A DNA stretch of 64,000 nucleotides. It comes from Heterodera schachtii. Its lineage: Eukaryota > Nematoda > Chromadorea > Rhabditida > Heteroderidae. The stretch spans positions 1,617,317-1,681,316 of the forward strand of contig SIJG01000011.1 of assembly GCA_023374025.1 (NCBI GenBank). The letters run 5' to 3'. Under the pieces are notes generated by a model. That model had not been told where the DNA came from. It ran no database searches and was given only the letters and a program-made list of their open reading frames with translations. Of the stretch, positions 57,201 to 64,000 are shown piece after piece. Every line of letters begins with the position of its first letter. The stretch's first letter is position 1. Position numbers and translations under genes: made by a program.

Positions 57201-60200
57201 GGAGAATAATAACATTTAATAACAGAGATCGGGAAACTATGAGAGAACATAACGCTGATAACGGATAGGGGGAAAATTTGAGAGGAATGATAATACTGAT
57301 AACAGAGATAGGGAAAACTATGAGAGGAATGATAACACCTTTGAGACAGACAATGTAAAAATATTTTGAGAGTAAAACATCACACGTGTTTTTTCTTTTC
57401 CAGCACCAGCCTTGCGCCTCGCTATGTGACCTCCGACGTGTCTTACGTGACCCACCCGAAGGCGTTCAACAGTTCATGGTCGGACGGACTGCTGATCAAT
57501 TTTACCATCGGAACGCATCGGGGCAATGAGCCGATTGATCGCTGTGAGCTTTGGAAGCAGCTGATCAGCTCGTTGCATCGCTCTAATGGGTAAATCAGCT
57601 GCGGATGGGGGAAGGAAATTTTAACTGATTGGTACAAAAAACGAAAGCTAATTCAAGAATGTGCCATTCTCGAAAAATTATTTATTGAGTCGGGAGGGAC
57701 CAAGAATCCAAGACTCGGTAATCAGATCAAGAAATCGCATAACCGAACTCTGTAGGACCGGAAGTGATTGATGAATCATTTGATCCCGTTAGATCAATTG
57801 GCAACGGTCGTCTGAGTGTGGCATCCGATGTTGGGCTGTTGGACCCATGCGCGAAGCCGGCGCCGCCGGGCGAACAGTGCAACGGTGCCGTGTGCAAACA
57901 GTCGCTTGGCGAGGTGAGTGCAGAAAAGGGGGGAACACCTGCTGATCACGTTGATTATAAATGCCACAAAACATTAATTGATTAGTTTGATCGGACATTC
58001 TGATTAGAATCAACAAATCATTTTGGGCATTTGTGCCAACTCTGCGCAAAATGAGTGAAGAATTGCCATGAAATGCAAAAATGATGCCATTTATGATCGG
58101 CTCCTTAAAAAGGTTTGCATTGGCGGTGAGCTGTGCGGCTGTCCGACGGGCCAAAAGCGCGCCAGCGCGGACGACCAATGCCGGCTGGTTGAGTCCTTCA
58201 CCATTCCGTTGTGGGTGCTGCGCAGAGGCGTGCACAATCTGGTGTTCAACTCGACCTTTGCGAATCCAATTGATCAGCTGAACAAGGAGTACGTGCGCCA
58301 ATTCAGCACCGGTGTTGCCCAATGCTACCCGCACACCGCGCTCAGGTGGGCATGTCCTCGGATTCAATCTCGAACCAATCTCGAAGGGATCGTGCCCAAT
58401 GTGGAACAATGCTTACAATTAGCCTCTATAAAATAATTTATATTTCTAAATTGATGAACTTTACTGATCATGTTCAACATACATGAAAAAGGGGGGGGGG
58501 ATGCCGGCGAAGCGGAAAAGAGGGAATTCCTGAAAATTTGTTGGTTTGTTTTTAAAAATTCAAAAATTTTTCCCCGGTGGCTCATGTCAGCACCGCGGGT
58601 ACTCCTCCTCTCCCCTTTTTTTTCATGTATGACTTTCAAGACCGGGGTTCTTGATGTTTAATCAGTTAACGAAAGTACTGAAAATTTTTTATTTAAACTT
58701 ATCTTCTAATCACTTAGTTCTGATCATTTCGATCATTGTTTTTATCTGAGCATTCAATTCTCGCCCTTCTTTTGGCTCTTTTACTGATCATATTAATTAA
58801 TGCCTTTCTTTTCATTCATCACATTAATTAGCATTTTCCACTCTTCCCTTTCAGGGGCTCATTTGTGGTGGCCGAAGTGAATGAGATTTTGGACCCGATG
58901 TTTGTGAATGCGTCCTGGGACACGGGCCTGTTGTTCAACGCCACAATGTCCTTCCGCAAGGGCACCGTCCGAGTGCCGGCCGACGCGTACAACGCTTTGG
59001 TTAGCATGGAAAATGCCATTCCAATCTTGGCATGACAATTTCTTTGTTTCCCGACTCTCTTGTTTGGTTAATGGGCCTTCGAATGCTTTCCCAGGCTTAA
59101 ACTCTCGTGATTTTTAGCTAATCTTGGCGAGTGAGGGTCTTAGTTATGGATAATTAATCAGTCTTGAACCCAATTAGCTCTTGCATTCTCGAGAGGGAGT
59201 TCAATCTCACATTCAGTCAATTTTCTACAACATTTTATTGATAGTTTATGCACATTTGTCCCCACCACAGATTCGCTATGTGATCGATCGGAATGGCAAT
59301 CAGCTGGGCTCGTCCGGCCTGTTCCTGAGCCCGTATCAGCAGAATCCGTTCAGCGCCTGCTTCAAGGTGGGCACTCTTTCTTTTGTCCTCAAATGCAACA
59401 CGTACAGTAACCCATTTTGGTAACGAATTGGGTTAAGAAGCAACTAATACAGTTATTTAAAAACCTGCGGATTTATCATTTGTTCATGAAAGTGATGCAA
59501 ATTGAAAAAATCGCTAATTTCTAGAAATTTAAAAAAACCTTAGAAGGCTTTTCTAAGAAATTCCAAGAAAAAACATTTTTTTGAATTTTCCGCGATTTTT
59601 GGAATTTTTTAAAAAACTTATTTTAGTAATTTATCATAAAATCTGAAAATAATCGTTAGAAAAATTTTTCAAATTTTTCCTTGTAATTTTTTCGAAAAAA
59701 AATTTCGTTTTTTTGAAAAATTACTGAAATTTTTTATTTTTCGGTGGAAGATCCCTTTCCTTTTCCCTATGGCATTAGCTTCATCAATAAATCCCAATTT
59801 TTTGCAGAACAACTGTCACCCCAAGGGCATCTGTGTCGAGTTGGGCCCCAACGCGTACCGTTGCGAGTGCAGCGCGGAACAGCGCGACCTGAACCCTGCG
59901 GACCCGGGCCGAAAGTGTGTGCCGACGCGTGGCTACAACGAATGCGAGCGTGAGGAGGACAACGAATGTTCGGAGAACGCACGCTGCATTGACTTGGTGG
60001 GTGCCATTGCCAACCAACTGATATGCTGATCAACTACAGCTTGTTAAGCCCAAACTTATCGATCGTATTTCACAAATTCCTATTCGAAAAAATGTCTTCA
60101 CTGGTCTCAAGTCTTAGCAAGAAAAAAGCCTATACATGCCTTACCCTAGAAAAAAATAGATGATTCTAGCCCATTGAACAGCGTCTTGAGACAAGTGCCG

Positions 60201-63200
60201 ATTCTGGTATATTTAATCCTGGTCACTCCCCTGGGCCAAATCTTGGTCTCGAGTGAGTGTCGTGACCTTTCTTGGTCTCGATTCTTGGGCCAAAACTCGG
60301 GAAAAGCCTAGAATTGCTTCTTGTTCATTCCATCCATGCCCTTTGAGACAAGATTTGATCTCGAGTGAAAGCCAGGCATGGCATTTCTTGGCATTGACTC
60401 TCGGGCCTAAATCTCTTTCTCGAGTGTCTCATAGCAAGCTTTCCTCCATTGCCAGGAATATCTGTACAAGTGTGAATGCCTGCGCGGCTATACGGACGCG
60501 GCGCCAAAGGGTTCTGTGCCCGGCTCACTGTGCATGTTGGACTACTGTAGCGACGTGAGTTACTGTCCGGCAAACTCGACATGTGTGAATACCGCGCTGC
60601 AAGCGGAGTGCCATTGCAACAGCGGCTTCACCGACATCCGACGCAGCGAGTCGCGGCTGAGCATGGGACTGAGCCCGGACCAGTACTGTCTGAACGTGCG
60701 CGACATTGACGAGGTGGGGAAAAGAAAACTGAGATGGCATTGGCACAATCGAATGGCGCAAAACCAATTTCGGCCCCGAGATAAACAGATGCGATAGAGA
60801 TCCCGACAATCCGTTATCCTGCTTACATAGAGCAAATAACCAAATTGACAGGGGAGCTGAAAAAAGGAGCCCATGGTTATCGAAATACGTATTTCTTTAA
60901 AATGGACATTTTGGGTTTTCATGGAATTGATGTCCTAGGCATGAAAATGGGGTATGGTAGCTGGTTACAAATACCGTAATACCTTCCCCCTCCCCCCTTT
61001 TTTCACAGTGCGCTCTCGGCCTTCATAACTGTTCCGCCTACGCCACTTGCACCAATTTGCCGGATGGTCCGTTTTGGGATCTAAAAATTCATTATTTTTA
61101 CAATTTTCATTTTGCAGGTTACACATGCCAATGCCCGGCCGGGTGGGAGGACGGCAATCCCGAACTGCCGGTGGGTGGGGTGGGGATGGTTAATTAATTA
61201 ATTGTTTGGCCTGTGCGTGTTTTTCGAAAATGGGGGAAGGGTTTATCTTTTTTCAAAAATTCAATAAAAACGACAAATCCCGGCAAATTCTCGACTATTT
61301 TATACATAATATTTTTCCTTTTAAAGGGTCGAATTTGTGCCAGTAAATTGTGCGCTCAGTGCAGTGAACACGGCGTAAGTGAATCAATTGGTGCTTTGTC
61401 AGACTTTTCTCTGATGCTTTTCCTCTTTCCAATTGGTCATTTTGATTGATCAATCTCTGCATTGATTGGGCTAATTGTTCCAATGCCCGCCACTTCAGTC
61501 TTGCATCCCGGACCCGGCCAACAGCACCAACGTAGTCTGCCAATGCTTTGACGGATACGCCGGCACATTCTGCGAAATTTCGCCCTCCGCGCTGCCGCTG
61601 GTGTTGGCCATCATTCTGGCACTGCTTTTCCTCCTCCTCGCCCTGTGGTCAGTTTGGTCAATTATTCAAAAGGGAGGAAATTACGGGCCTATCCTTGGAT
61701 TGGCACCAAAATCATTGAAAATGATCGGACAAAGTGCCTAATTGGTCGAACGAACTCCCGAATTTTTCCGTCCCAATTTTTGTCTGTCCCTCTGACGTCA
61801 TTCAAAACACACAAAGAAATTTCTTGTCCAAATTCATTCCCCCCCCCCTTTCTGCTGCAGTGTCTCGGCATTATTTATTTGTTTACGTAAATCCCGGCAA
61901 AAAAGCATTTCTCGTCTCTCCAATCCCCTAAATAATGCAAATCCCCGTCCGCCGATTGGTCCCCCCCCCGCACTCCAACGGGGACTCTTCCCCTGGGAAT
62001 GAATTCCCAAAACGGCAGAAGTGTGCCATCCCATTCAATTTGGCCTTTCCTCCCCGTTTTTTGTGCTATGTCCGACCGTCCTCCACCTGAGTCCACAGAT
62101 TTTTTTTTAATACATTTTAATCTAAAATAATAAAAAACAATTATAAAATTAATATTTTTAACATTTTGAGTTTCTTTAAGAATTTCACATTTTAAAGAAT
62201 TAAATTTTTCGAAAAAGAGGGTATATTTATTTTTTCATATTTTTTAAGTGCAAGTAAAGCACACCCACTTTTTGGATATTAGATGAGTTTTACGGATTAT
62301 TTATCTCGTAAGTCCGTACCCGTATAATTGGCCAGCTCGTAATCCTTACCCTTATCATTTCGATCTCTTTGAGTCGGGAAATGTTTCTTGGGCCCATTCC
62401 TTTCCCATTCACTCTTCCCTATATTCAAAAATTTATTTCGATTTGTTTCTTCCCCAATCACAGGTCACTGCTTTTCCTGTGCACAAAGTGTCGCTGCTTC
62501 AAACGCCGTCGAGACTTCTCCGCTCTCGACCAGTCGGCGAGCAGTGAAAGCGGCGCCGATTTCACCTCACTCTACGGGGGCATCCCACGGCCAAAACTGA
62601 AGTCGTCGTCGGGCGCCGACTCGGTACTGATACTGATTGATCAGTACCACCCATGATTAAGCTAATCGGAAATTGGTCTCGAATTTCAATTGCTAATTTT
62701 TGGCACCTTAAATTTCGAATTAATTTCAATAATCTAGAGGCATTTAATCGGTGTTTTGCATTCTCCATGGATCAATAATCAATTAATTTTTCCCAAATTA
62801 AACACAGACTGATGTCCATGCCGCTCGGCTGGCCAACTATTTGGACGACGGTCTCCGAATTCCGCGGGCTCAGCTTGGCCATGACACTTCCTCGCTGGGC
62901 AGTGCAGGCGGGTCCAGCGAGTACACCATCCGGGAGGAGATCGAACGGCGCGTGATCACCGTAAGTGAACGGGAGTGGTTGACTACCCTATCGACAACCG
63001 CACATTCTGTGCCCGATCGGTTCAGTGCCGTGGGAAAATTACTTTTTCATTGGGTATCAAAAATGGCTACGCCTTAAATTTGATTTTTTACATTTAATTA
63101 ACAAAACAATTGAATTTATTCTCAGACATTTTAGCGAATCACTGATAGTTTTAATCTTATCAGTCAGGTCACAGAACATTTTTGATCGACTTCTTATAGT

Positions 63201-63960
63201 CAATTAAATTTGAGCAGGTTGTTTCCCTCCTCCGTTCTTTTTTAAATTCTCAAACAGAAATTTTAAAAATTCTTAAAATATTTTTTTTATGAAAATTCCA
63301 ACAAAAGAAATCTAGAAATTTTCAGCATTTTTTGAAAATTTTGAAAAGATCGTTAGAAAATTTAAAAAAAACTAAAGCAAATGGCGCAGGCTTTTCAAAC
63401 ATTTAGTTTTCAAACGAATTAAGGACGTCACTCGCACGGAAGAAATTGTGACGGATGTCGACGTGCATGACGAGTCGGGCGGCGGTGGCGGCGCCGGCGG
63501 GCAAAACGCCACTGCCACCTCCACACGCCTGTTTCAGTCCAGCGGCGGCAGTGGCGCCAAGGCGAGCACATCCGTGAACGTCATTCGAAGCGGCGATTTC
63601 GTCGGCGGCGAACGACGACGCGTGGATGAGCGGGAGCGAGACGAAAGTGTCGCGGAGTTTGCCAACTCGCGCGGCGCCAGCGGATGGGGTGGCACGTCGG
63701 CGTCAACAAACGCTGGTGGTGGCACTCAACTGGACGACCACCACCAACGACGGCACGGCGGCCGAAACGGTGCCGACGGAGGCGAAAGGCATAACCGCGC
63801 ATTTGCCATGGTCGGTGAGGTGAGGAGGAAGGAACCCGGGGGGGGGGGGGGGGGGCAAATTGCATTTGAGGTGACTGATCATTTTTTGACCCAGGAGGAG
63901 CGATCATTGGGCGGCGAATTGTCGGCGGATGACTTGAGCATCTACGACAAGAACACCATG
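20977..63960 (+). CDS. mua-3: MUA-3-like hemidesmosome receptor: LDLa, about 51 EGF, vWFA, two SEA, one TM; 3' end outside window
   Basis: In C. elegans MUA-3 is an epidermal apical receptor that ties intermediate filaments to the cuticle over muscle; its loss detaches muscle. Here about 67 coding exons total about 11.1 kb (about 3,690 residues); C. elegans MUA-3 is, from memory, 3767 residues with 52 EGF repeats, LDLa modules, one vWFA and two SEA domains. MUP-4, the paralogue, is much shorter (28 EGF), so MUA-3 is the better match. Only one clear LDLa module is seen here, against five that I recall. Most EGFs follow NECxxxxLNDCxxxAxCxD, GYxCxCxxGFxDxSPxxxxPGRxC. Start at 20977 because it opens a signal peptide; the frame is open further upstream. 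The last exon seen ends at 63960 with GTGAGT. Three net +1 frameshifts (about 45434, 47468, 49304-49307) break the frame. The exon 10/11 phase (25897 to 27082) does not close, so an exon or boundary is missing there. Confidence 0.85.
24518..27300 (+). CDS. mua-3: mua-3 EGF modules 1-4
   Basis: Exons 24518-24567, 24618-24649 and 24908-24981 make EGF 1 (NECADETLNDCDQKARCIDN, then CLCPEGFIDTSPNPHEFPGR). 25177-25353 is EGF 2 (INECLNPLMNDCSPEAECVD) and 25713-25897 is EGF 3 (VDECLLGLHDCHPLATCVDL). From 27082 the frame RCDSSNCDPSSAQC then SSSVCRCRAGLVPL gives EGF 4. Its acceptor phase does not match the end of EGF 3, so either an intervening exon was missed or a boundary is wrong. EGF 4's exon runs into a hAT element at 27306; where it should end is unclear. 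A hAT miniature element (24691-24881) sits in the intron that splits EGF 1. Confidence 0.65.
24691..24881. mobile_element. hAT-type miniature element in a mua-3 intron, 191 bp
   Basis: Ends TAGAGTGCCACGGGACC and GGTCCCGTGGCACTCTA are perfect inverted repeats. GTTTTAAT is duplicated at 24683-24690 and 24882-24889. The inside repeats ACCGGGACC words. Confidence 0.85.
25974..26371. mobile_element. Long-inverted-repeat element in a mua-3 intron, 398 bp
   Basis: Ends are GGGTACATGTCAACTCGCCG and, complemented, GGGAACAGTTCAACTCGCCG. The arms pair over about 180 bases (CTTAACATCTGCTTAATG, AAAATTGGTAGAAAAG). CTGACAAC flanks it at 25966-25973 and 26372-26379. Its organisation is like that of the elements at 12372 and 18198. 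Confidence 0.75.
27306..28270. mobile_element. hAT-type element in or against a mua-3 coding exon, 965 bp
   Basis: Ends CAGGGCTGGGCGAAACTTCG and CGAGTTTCGCCCAGCCCTG are flanked by exact TTCCTCAC at 27298-27305 and 28271-28278. Subterminal CTTCGAACTTCGAGCTTCG words fill both sides. The centre has a tRNA-like segment (27531-27595) and the GC-rich hairpin (27727-27756). It lies about 15 codons after the last cysteine-coding part of EGF 4, in continuous open frame, so it may interrupt the exon or sit a few bases into the following intron. Confidence 0.87.
28279..31077. other. Gene-free stretch: GTT repeats, purine-rich tract, then pyrimidine-rich tract
   Basis: 29375-29407 is a GTTGTTGTTG run. 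29520-30450 is almost pure purine on the + strand (GAGAGAGAG, GGGGAGAGG, poly(G) at 30281-30295). From 30590 to 31070 the + strand is pyrimidine-rich (CTCCTCCTCCTCC). The stretch lies just upstream of the second signal-peptide exon, so it may be the promoter of the short isoform. No gene of its own is supported. Confidence 0.45.
31078..31084 (+). promoter_or_regulatory. TATA-like box before the alternative first exon
   Basis: TATAAAA in a GC-rich surround, 222 bases before the ATG at 31306. If transcription starts about 30 bases on, the 5' UTR would be about 200 bases. Confidence 0.35.
31306..31408 (+). CDS. mua-3: Alternative first coding exon of mua-3 with its own signal peptide
   Basis: The exon reads MMKMMAFPSSFLQLIIFHLI, then PLALLLFFVQTSSG, a textbook signal peptide with a long hydrophobic core and a small-residue cleavage end. 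It stops at a GTACAC donor in phase 1. The next mua-3 exon (31690) starts in phase 1, giving TSSG followed by ANPCQDYSLHDCDAVAEC with no frame problem. Such an exon would make a receptor lacking the LDLa module and EGF 1-4, closer in plan to MUP-4. The other possibility is that two separate genes exist and the 5' one ends near 28 kb. Confidence 0.6.
31690..31845 (+). CDS. mua-3: mua-3 EGF module 5
   Basis: A single exon encodes a complete module: NPCQDYSLHDCDAVAEC, FQCKCPRGYVDVSPD, MPGRKCKR. It can be reached from the alternative first exon. Its donor (phase 1) matches the acceptor at 39623. Confidence 0.8.
36298..36439. mobile_element. hAT-type miniature element, 142 bp
   Basis: Ends TAGAGTAGAGCGGGA and TCCCGCTCTACTCTA are perfect inverted repeats, of the same group as the element at 24691. 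The flanks CTTTAAAT and TTTTAAAT agree at 7 of 8 bases. Confidence 0.7.
36773..37935. mobile_element. hAT-type element, host of a nested insertion
   Basis: Ends are CAGGGGTGGGACAACTCTCG and a right end finishing CACACCCCTG. Subterminal CTCGCCTCTCG words lie on both sides, about 36787-36865 and 37786-37910. Its target duplication ATACATAT is at 36765-36772. On the right the copy reads ATAC (37936-37939), then a second element, then ATAT (38381-38384). Inside are a tRNA-like segment (37007-37072) and two GC-rich hairpin motifs (37256, 37431). Confidence 0.82.
37940..38372. mobile_element. hAT-type element nested in the target site of the previous one, 433 bp
   Basis: Ends CAGGGGCGTATCTAG and CTAGATACGCCCTTG. 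Exact 8-bp duplication CCTGATAC at 37932-37939 and 38373-38380. It sits across the right boundary of the element at 36773. It has poly(G) and poly(C) runs near its right end and one GC-rich hairpin motif in reverse orientation (38164-38193). Confidence 0.85.
39623..43910 (+). CDS. mua-3: mua-3 EGF modules 6-15
   Basis: Exons: 39623-39741, 39813-39843, 40286-40454, 40690-40752, 40864-40919, 40984-41051, 41516-41659, 41987-42124, 42314-42544, 42939-43185, 43483-43590, 43653-43717 and 43826-43910, all with matching phases. Typical modules are NECALGRHNCDANAECVD, INECEDARLNECSEDAECID and INECLDRKLNDCSENAQCED. EGF 13 (CDPKLKASACKGGLQC) is atypical and Gly-poor in the second half. Exon 41516 was placed at an AAG acceptor because this supplies the missing third cysteine of EGF 9 (ACLFISGSYHCSC); the nearer CAG at 41531-41532 would not. 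Intron 41052-41515 contains nothing but AT-rich DNA. Confidence 0.82.
44323..45545 (+). CDS. mua-3: mua-3 EGF 16 and vWFA domain, with a frameshift
   Basis: 44323-44561 encodes EGF 16 (NECTDRSLNTCDENADCVD) and the start of a vWFA domain with the MIDAS motif DGSGSIG (KTDLMFLIDGSGSIGSAVF). 44799-44977 continues (GLENTRVGLIQYSDQIRHEF, LTGLTR). 45283-45545 has TGAAIQHMV and VAIVITDGRSQD, supplying the MIDAS Thr and Asp. At about 45434 the frame breaks after KAAR: the domain resumes one base later as MRVNMFSIGVTDHVLASELE and SAQRWFYVDRFK. The exon then ends at a GC donor (AAG|GCAATC) and joins DLDMRLRSIVQKL at 45814. vWFA domains bind matrix ligands through a metal ion; here cuticle collagen is a plausible partner (inference). 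Confidence 0.8.
45718..45787 (-). other. tRNA-like segment in a mua-3 intron (degenerate tRNA or SINE head)
   Basis: On the minus strand the internal promoter boxes are visible: A-box-like TAGCTTAGTGG and B-box GGTTCGACCCC. A D-stem (GCTT/AAGC) and a T-loop TTCGACC can be drawn. The anticodon loop would be GGAACGG, lacking the invariant U33, and the acceptor stem does not pair. It is therefore not a working tRNA. Confidence 0.45.
45814..46861 (+). CDS. mua-3: mua-3 EGF 17-19 with Gln/Ser/Gly-rich linker
   Basis: 45814-46090 closes the vWFA domain and gives a Pro-rich hinge (CPQPPRPPPSPGG), EGF 17 (CSVQSQIGCDRTRNEHC) and half of EGF 18. 46397-46861 completes it (NFRCVCPAQHSRDHQLGIC). About 80 residues of low complexity follow: Q-rich (QQRQNQQHQQQQQQQ), then S/N/T-rich, then GGGTNNSGGNGG. 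EGF 19 ends the exon (CDPAEEQPCDVRKREKC). The linker has no cysteines and is probably unstructured, a flexible spacer just after the ligand-binding domain. Confidence 0.78.
46966..50793 (+). CDS. mua-3: mua-3 EGF 20-31 and the first part of EGF 32, two frameshifts
   Basis: Exons: 46966-47038, 47230-47528, 47892-48027, 48199-48306, 48588-48815, 49086-49391, 49472-49651, 49915-50165, 50318-50421, 50502-50569 and 50650-50793. At 47468 an extra T turns LIDECGRAELNTC into a stop; the module continues one base later. At 49304-49307 the four bases CGGC are repeated, which breaks KRPGRCLLRVNECNVQGLSD. Every other module is intact. The exon ending at 50793 stops at AAGAG|GCAAGT, a GC donor with otherwise ideal consensus, joined to NGYRCECKSGFADVSP at 51136. 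Confidence 0.8.
48396..48566 (+). repeat. Intronic tandem duplication, unit about 86 bp, two copies
   Basis: TTTGGTCTGATTAATTTGAA through GACCAACGGTCCTGC is followed at once by a second copy with three or four changes. It lies in the intron before EGF 24 and does not touch the acceptor. Confidence 0.75.
51136..55129 (+). CDS. mua-3: mua-3 rest of EGF 32, and EGF 33-43
   Basis: Exons: 51136-51516, 52013-52267, 52597-52845, 53018-53115, 53386-53433, 53490-53616, 54026-54245, 54305-54376, 54688-54773, 54874-55015 and 55067-55129, all in phase. 51136-51516 carries two and a half modules without an intron (NECAEPKLNDCDRLAKCVD; NECLTGKHDCDPQALCHD). EGF 37-38 have a Pro/Ala link (ELPPAPAQP). Most modules keep the Asp/Asn-x-Glu-Cys start and the second-disulphide Asp/Asn expected for calcium binding; EGF 36, 38 and 39 lack the NEC start. 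Introns 51517-52012 and 53617-54025 hold nothing recognisable. Confidence 0.85.
55386..59366 (+). CDS. mua-3: mua-3 EGF-like 44-45 and two SEA domains
   Basis: Exons 55386-55501, 55611-55831, 57404-57589, 57793-57913, 58113-58345, 58855-58999 and 59271-59366. EGF-like 44 is CGHNNWCLEERKEVCVGG. SEA 1 runs from SLAIRVSGQAQKPLFYN through WSDGLLINFTIGTHRGNEP to SNGSIGNGRLSVASDVGLLD. EGF-like 45 (CKQSLGEVCIGGELCGC) separates it from SEA 2 (SFTIPLWVLRRGVHNLVFN, VAEVNEILDPMFVNASWDTG, LIRYVIDRNGNQLGSSGL). SEA domains near a membrane often self-cleave or hold the stalk together; neither copy shows an obvious GSVVV cleavage site, so cleavage is doubtful. The acceptor at 57792 was chosen over the one near 57757 because it alone keeps the phase. 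Confidence 0.82.
55850..57345 (+). repeat. Intronic minisatellite, about 42-bp unit, about 1.5 kb
   Basis: The unit contains GAGAGGAATGATAACACTGA followed by TAACGGAGATGGGGAAAATT. There are several dozen full and partial copies with internal deletions. It fills the intron between the two exons of SEA 1 and is purine-rich on the coding strand. Higher-order repeats are visible: blocks near 56700-56890 and 56880-57060 are nearly the same. Confidence 0.92.
58482..58627. mobile_element. Short TA-flanked inverted-repeat element (possible Tc1/mariner MITE)
   Basis: Ends CATGAAAAAGGGG and CCCCTTTTTTTTCATG, with TA on each side (58480-58481, 58628-58629). It lies in the intron within SEA 2. The short, low-complexity ends make this tentative. 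Confidence 0.4.
59808..61647 (+). CDS. mua-3: mua-3 membrane-proximal EGF 46-50 and start of the transmembrane helix
   Basis: Exons 59808-59996, 60456-60713, 61009-61065, 61118-61170, 61327-61374 and 61499-61647. Modules: CHPKGICVELGPNAYRCEC; NECEREEDNECSENARCID; CSDVSYCPANSTCVNTALQ; CALGLHNCSAYATCTNLPDG with YTCQCPAGWEDGNPELP; and CSEHGSCIPDPANSTN with CQCFDGYAGTFC, a classic non-calcium EGF. From residue codes at about 61585 a very hydrophobic run begins (ALPLVLAIILALLFLLLALW) and is cut by the intron at 61648. Confidence 0.85.
62464..63960 (+). CDS. mua-3: mua-3 end of transmembrane helix and cytoplasmic tail
   Basis: Exons 62464-62623, 62808-62960 and 63424-63960. The splice completes the helix and leads to a Cys/basic stop-transfer segment (CTKCRCFKRRRDF), where the double CxC could be palmitoylated. 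The tail has Ser-rich and acidic parts (LDQSASSESGADFTSLYGG, SEYTIREEIERRVIT, RTEEIVTDVDVHDESGGG). A long Gly/Asn/His-rich low-complexity region follows, then ELSADDLSIYDKNTM. A poly(G) run (63838-63856) lies in the coding sequence as Gly codons and is a risk for indel errors. In MUA-3 the tail is thought to connect to intermediate filaments. GTGAGT follows at 63961, so at least one more exon is outside. Confidence 0.8.
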
Positions 63961-64000
63961 GTGAGTGGGTGATGTGTGTTTGAACTTTTCTTTAACCCCC

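Noticed and set aside
56052..57219. Open frames with MGKTLRGMITLITEM-type repeats
   Set aside because: By-product of the 42-bp intronic minisatellite; it sits between two halves of a SEA domain that splice together in phase.

Overview
This window is eukaryotic and almost certainly nematode. It has many short introns with TTTYAG-type acceptors, very AT-rich non-coding DNA, and a giant EGF/von Willebrand A/SEA transmembrane gene whose architecture and size match Caenorhabditis elegans MUA-3. GC-AG introns and long poly(G) runs would fit a plant-parasitic tylenchid such as a cyst nematode, but that is inference; no species-diagnostic gene is present.

Layout. 1-1744 is the 3' part of a metaxin-2-like gene (mitochondrial import and transport). 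1990-3341 holds a fold-back repeat and a complete hAT-type non-autonomous transposon. 3758-4471 is a two-exon CCHC zinc-knuckle gene. 5176-6330 holds two 30-bp minisatellite arrays. 6495-12309 is a 2.4-kb tandem duplication whose breakpoints lie inside related hAT miniature elements. 12361-14036 holds a long-inverted-repeat element and another hAT element. 14219-17517 is a six-exon B-box/coiled-coil/SAM gene with a duplicated, partly broken exon. 18188-18892 is another long-inverted-repeat element. From 20977 to past the right edge the + strand is one gene, a mua-3 homologue of about 67 mapped exons and roughly 11.1 kb of coding sequence (about 3,690 residues in the window).

MUA-3-like gene. 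In order it has: a signal peptide, an LDL-receptor class A module, EGF-like modules up to number 16, a vWFA domain, a further EGF block interrupted by a Gln/Ser/Gly-rich linker, an EGF-like module, SEA domain 1, an EGF-like module, SEA domain 2, five more EGF-like modules, a transmembrane helix and a cytoplasmic tail whose last exon lies beyond 64000. The total is about 51 EGF-like modules. The known role of the family is to anchor the epidermis to the cuticle at hemidesmosomes where muscle force is transmitted. Two points stand out. A second signal-peptide exon at 31306, behind a TATA-like box, splices in the correct phase into EGF 5 and could give a shorter receptor without the LDLa module. 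Three net +1 frameshifts interrupt otherwise well-kept EGF/vWFA codons.

Non-coding part. I could delimit about ten hAT-like miniature elements, most with exact 8-bp target-site duplications and one pair nested, plus three long-inverted-repeat elements beginning GGG with 8-11-bp direct repeats. One hAT element sits in or directly against a mua-3 coding exon. A short GC-rich hairpin recurs at seven sites, and tRNA-like segments occur in two hAT elements and one intron. The genes are not an operon: they have unrelated functions and wide, repeat-filled spacing.
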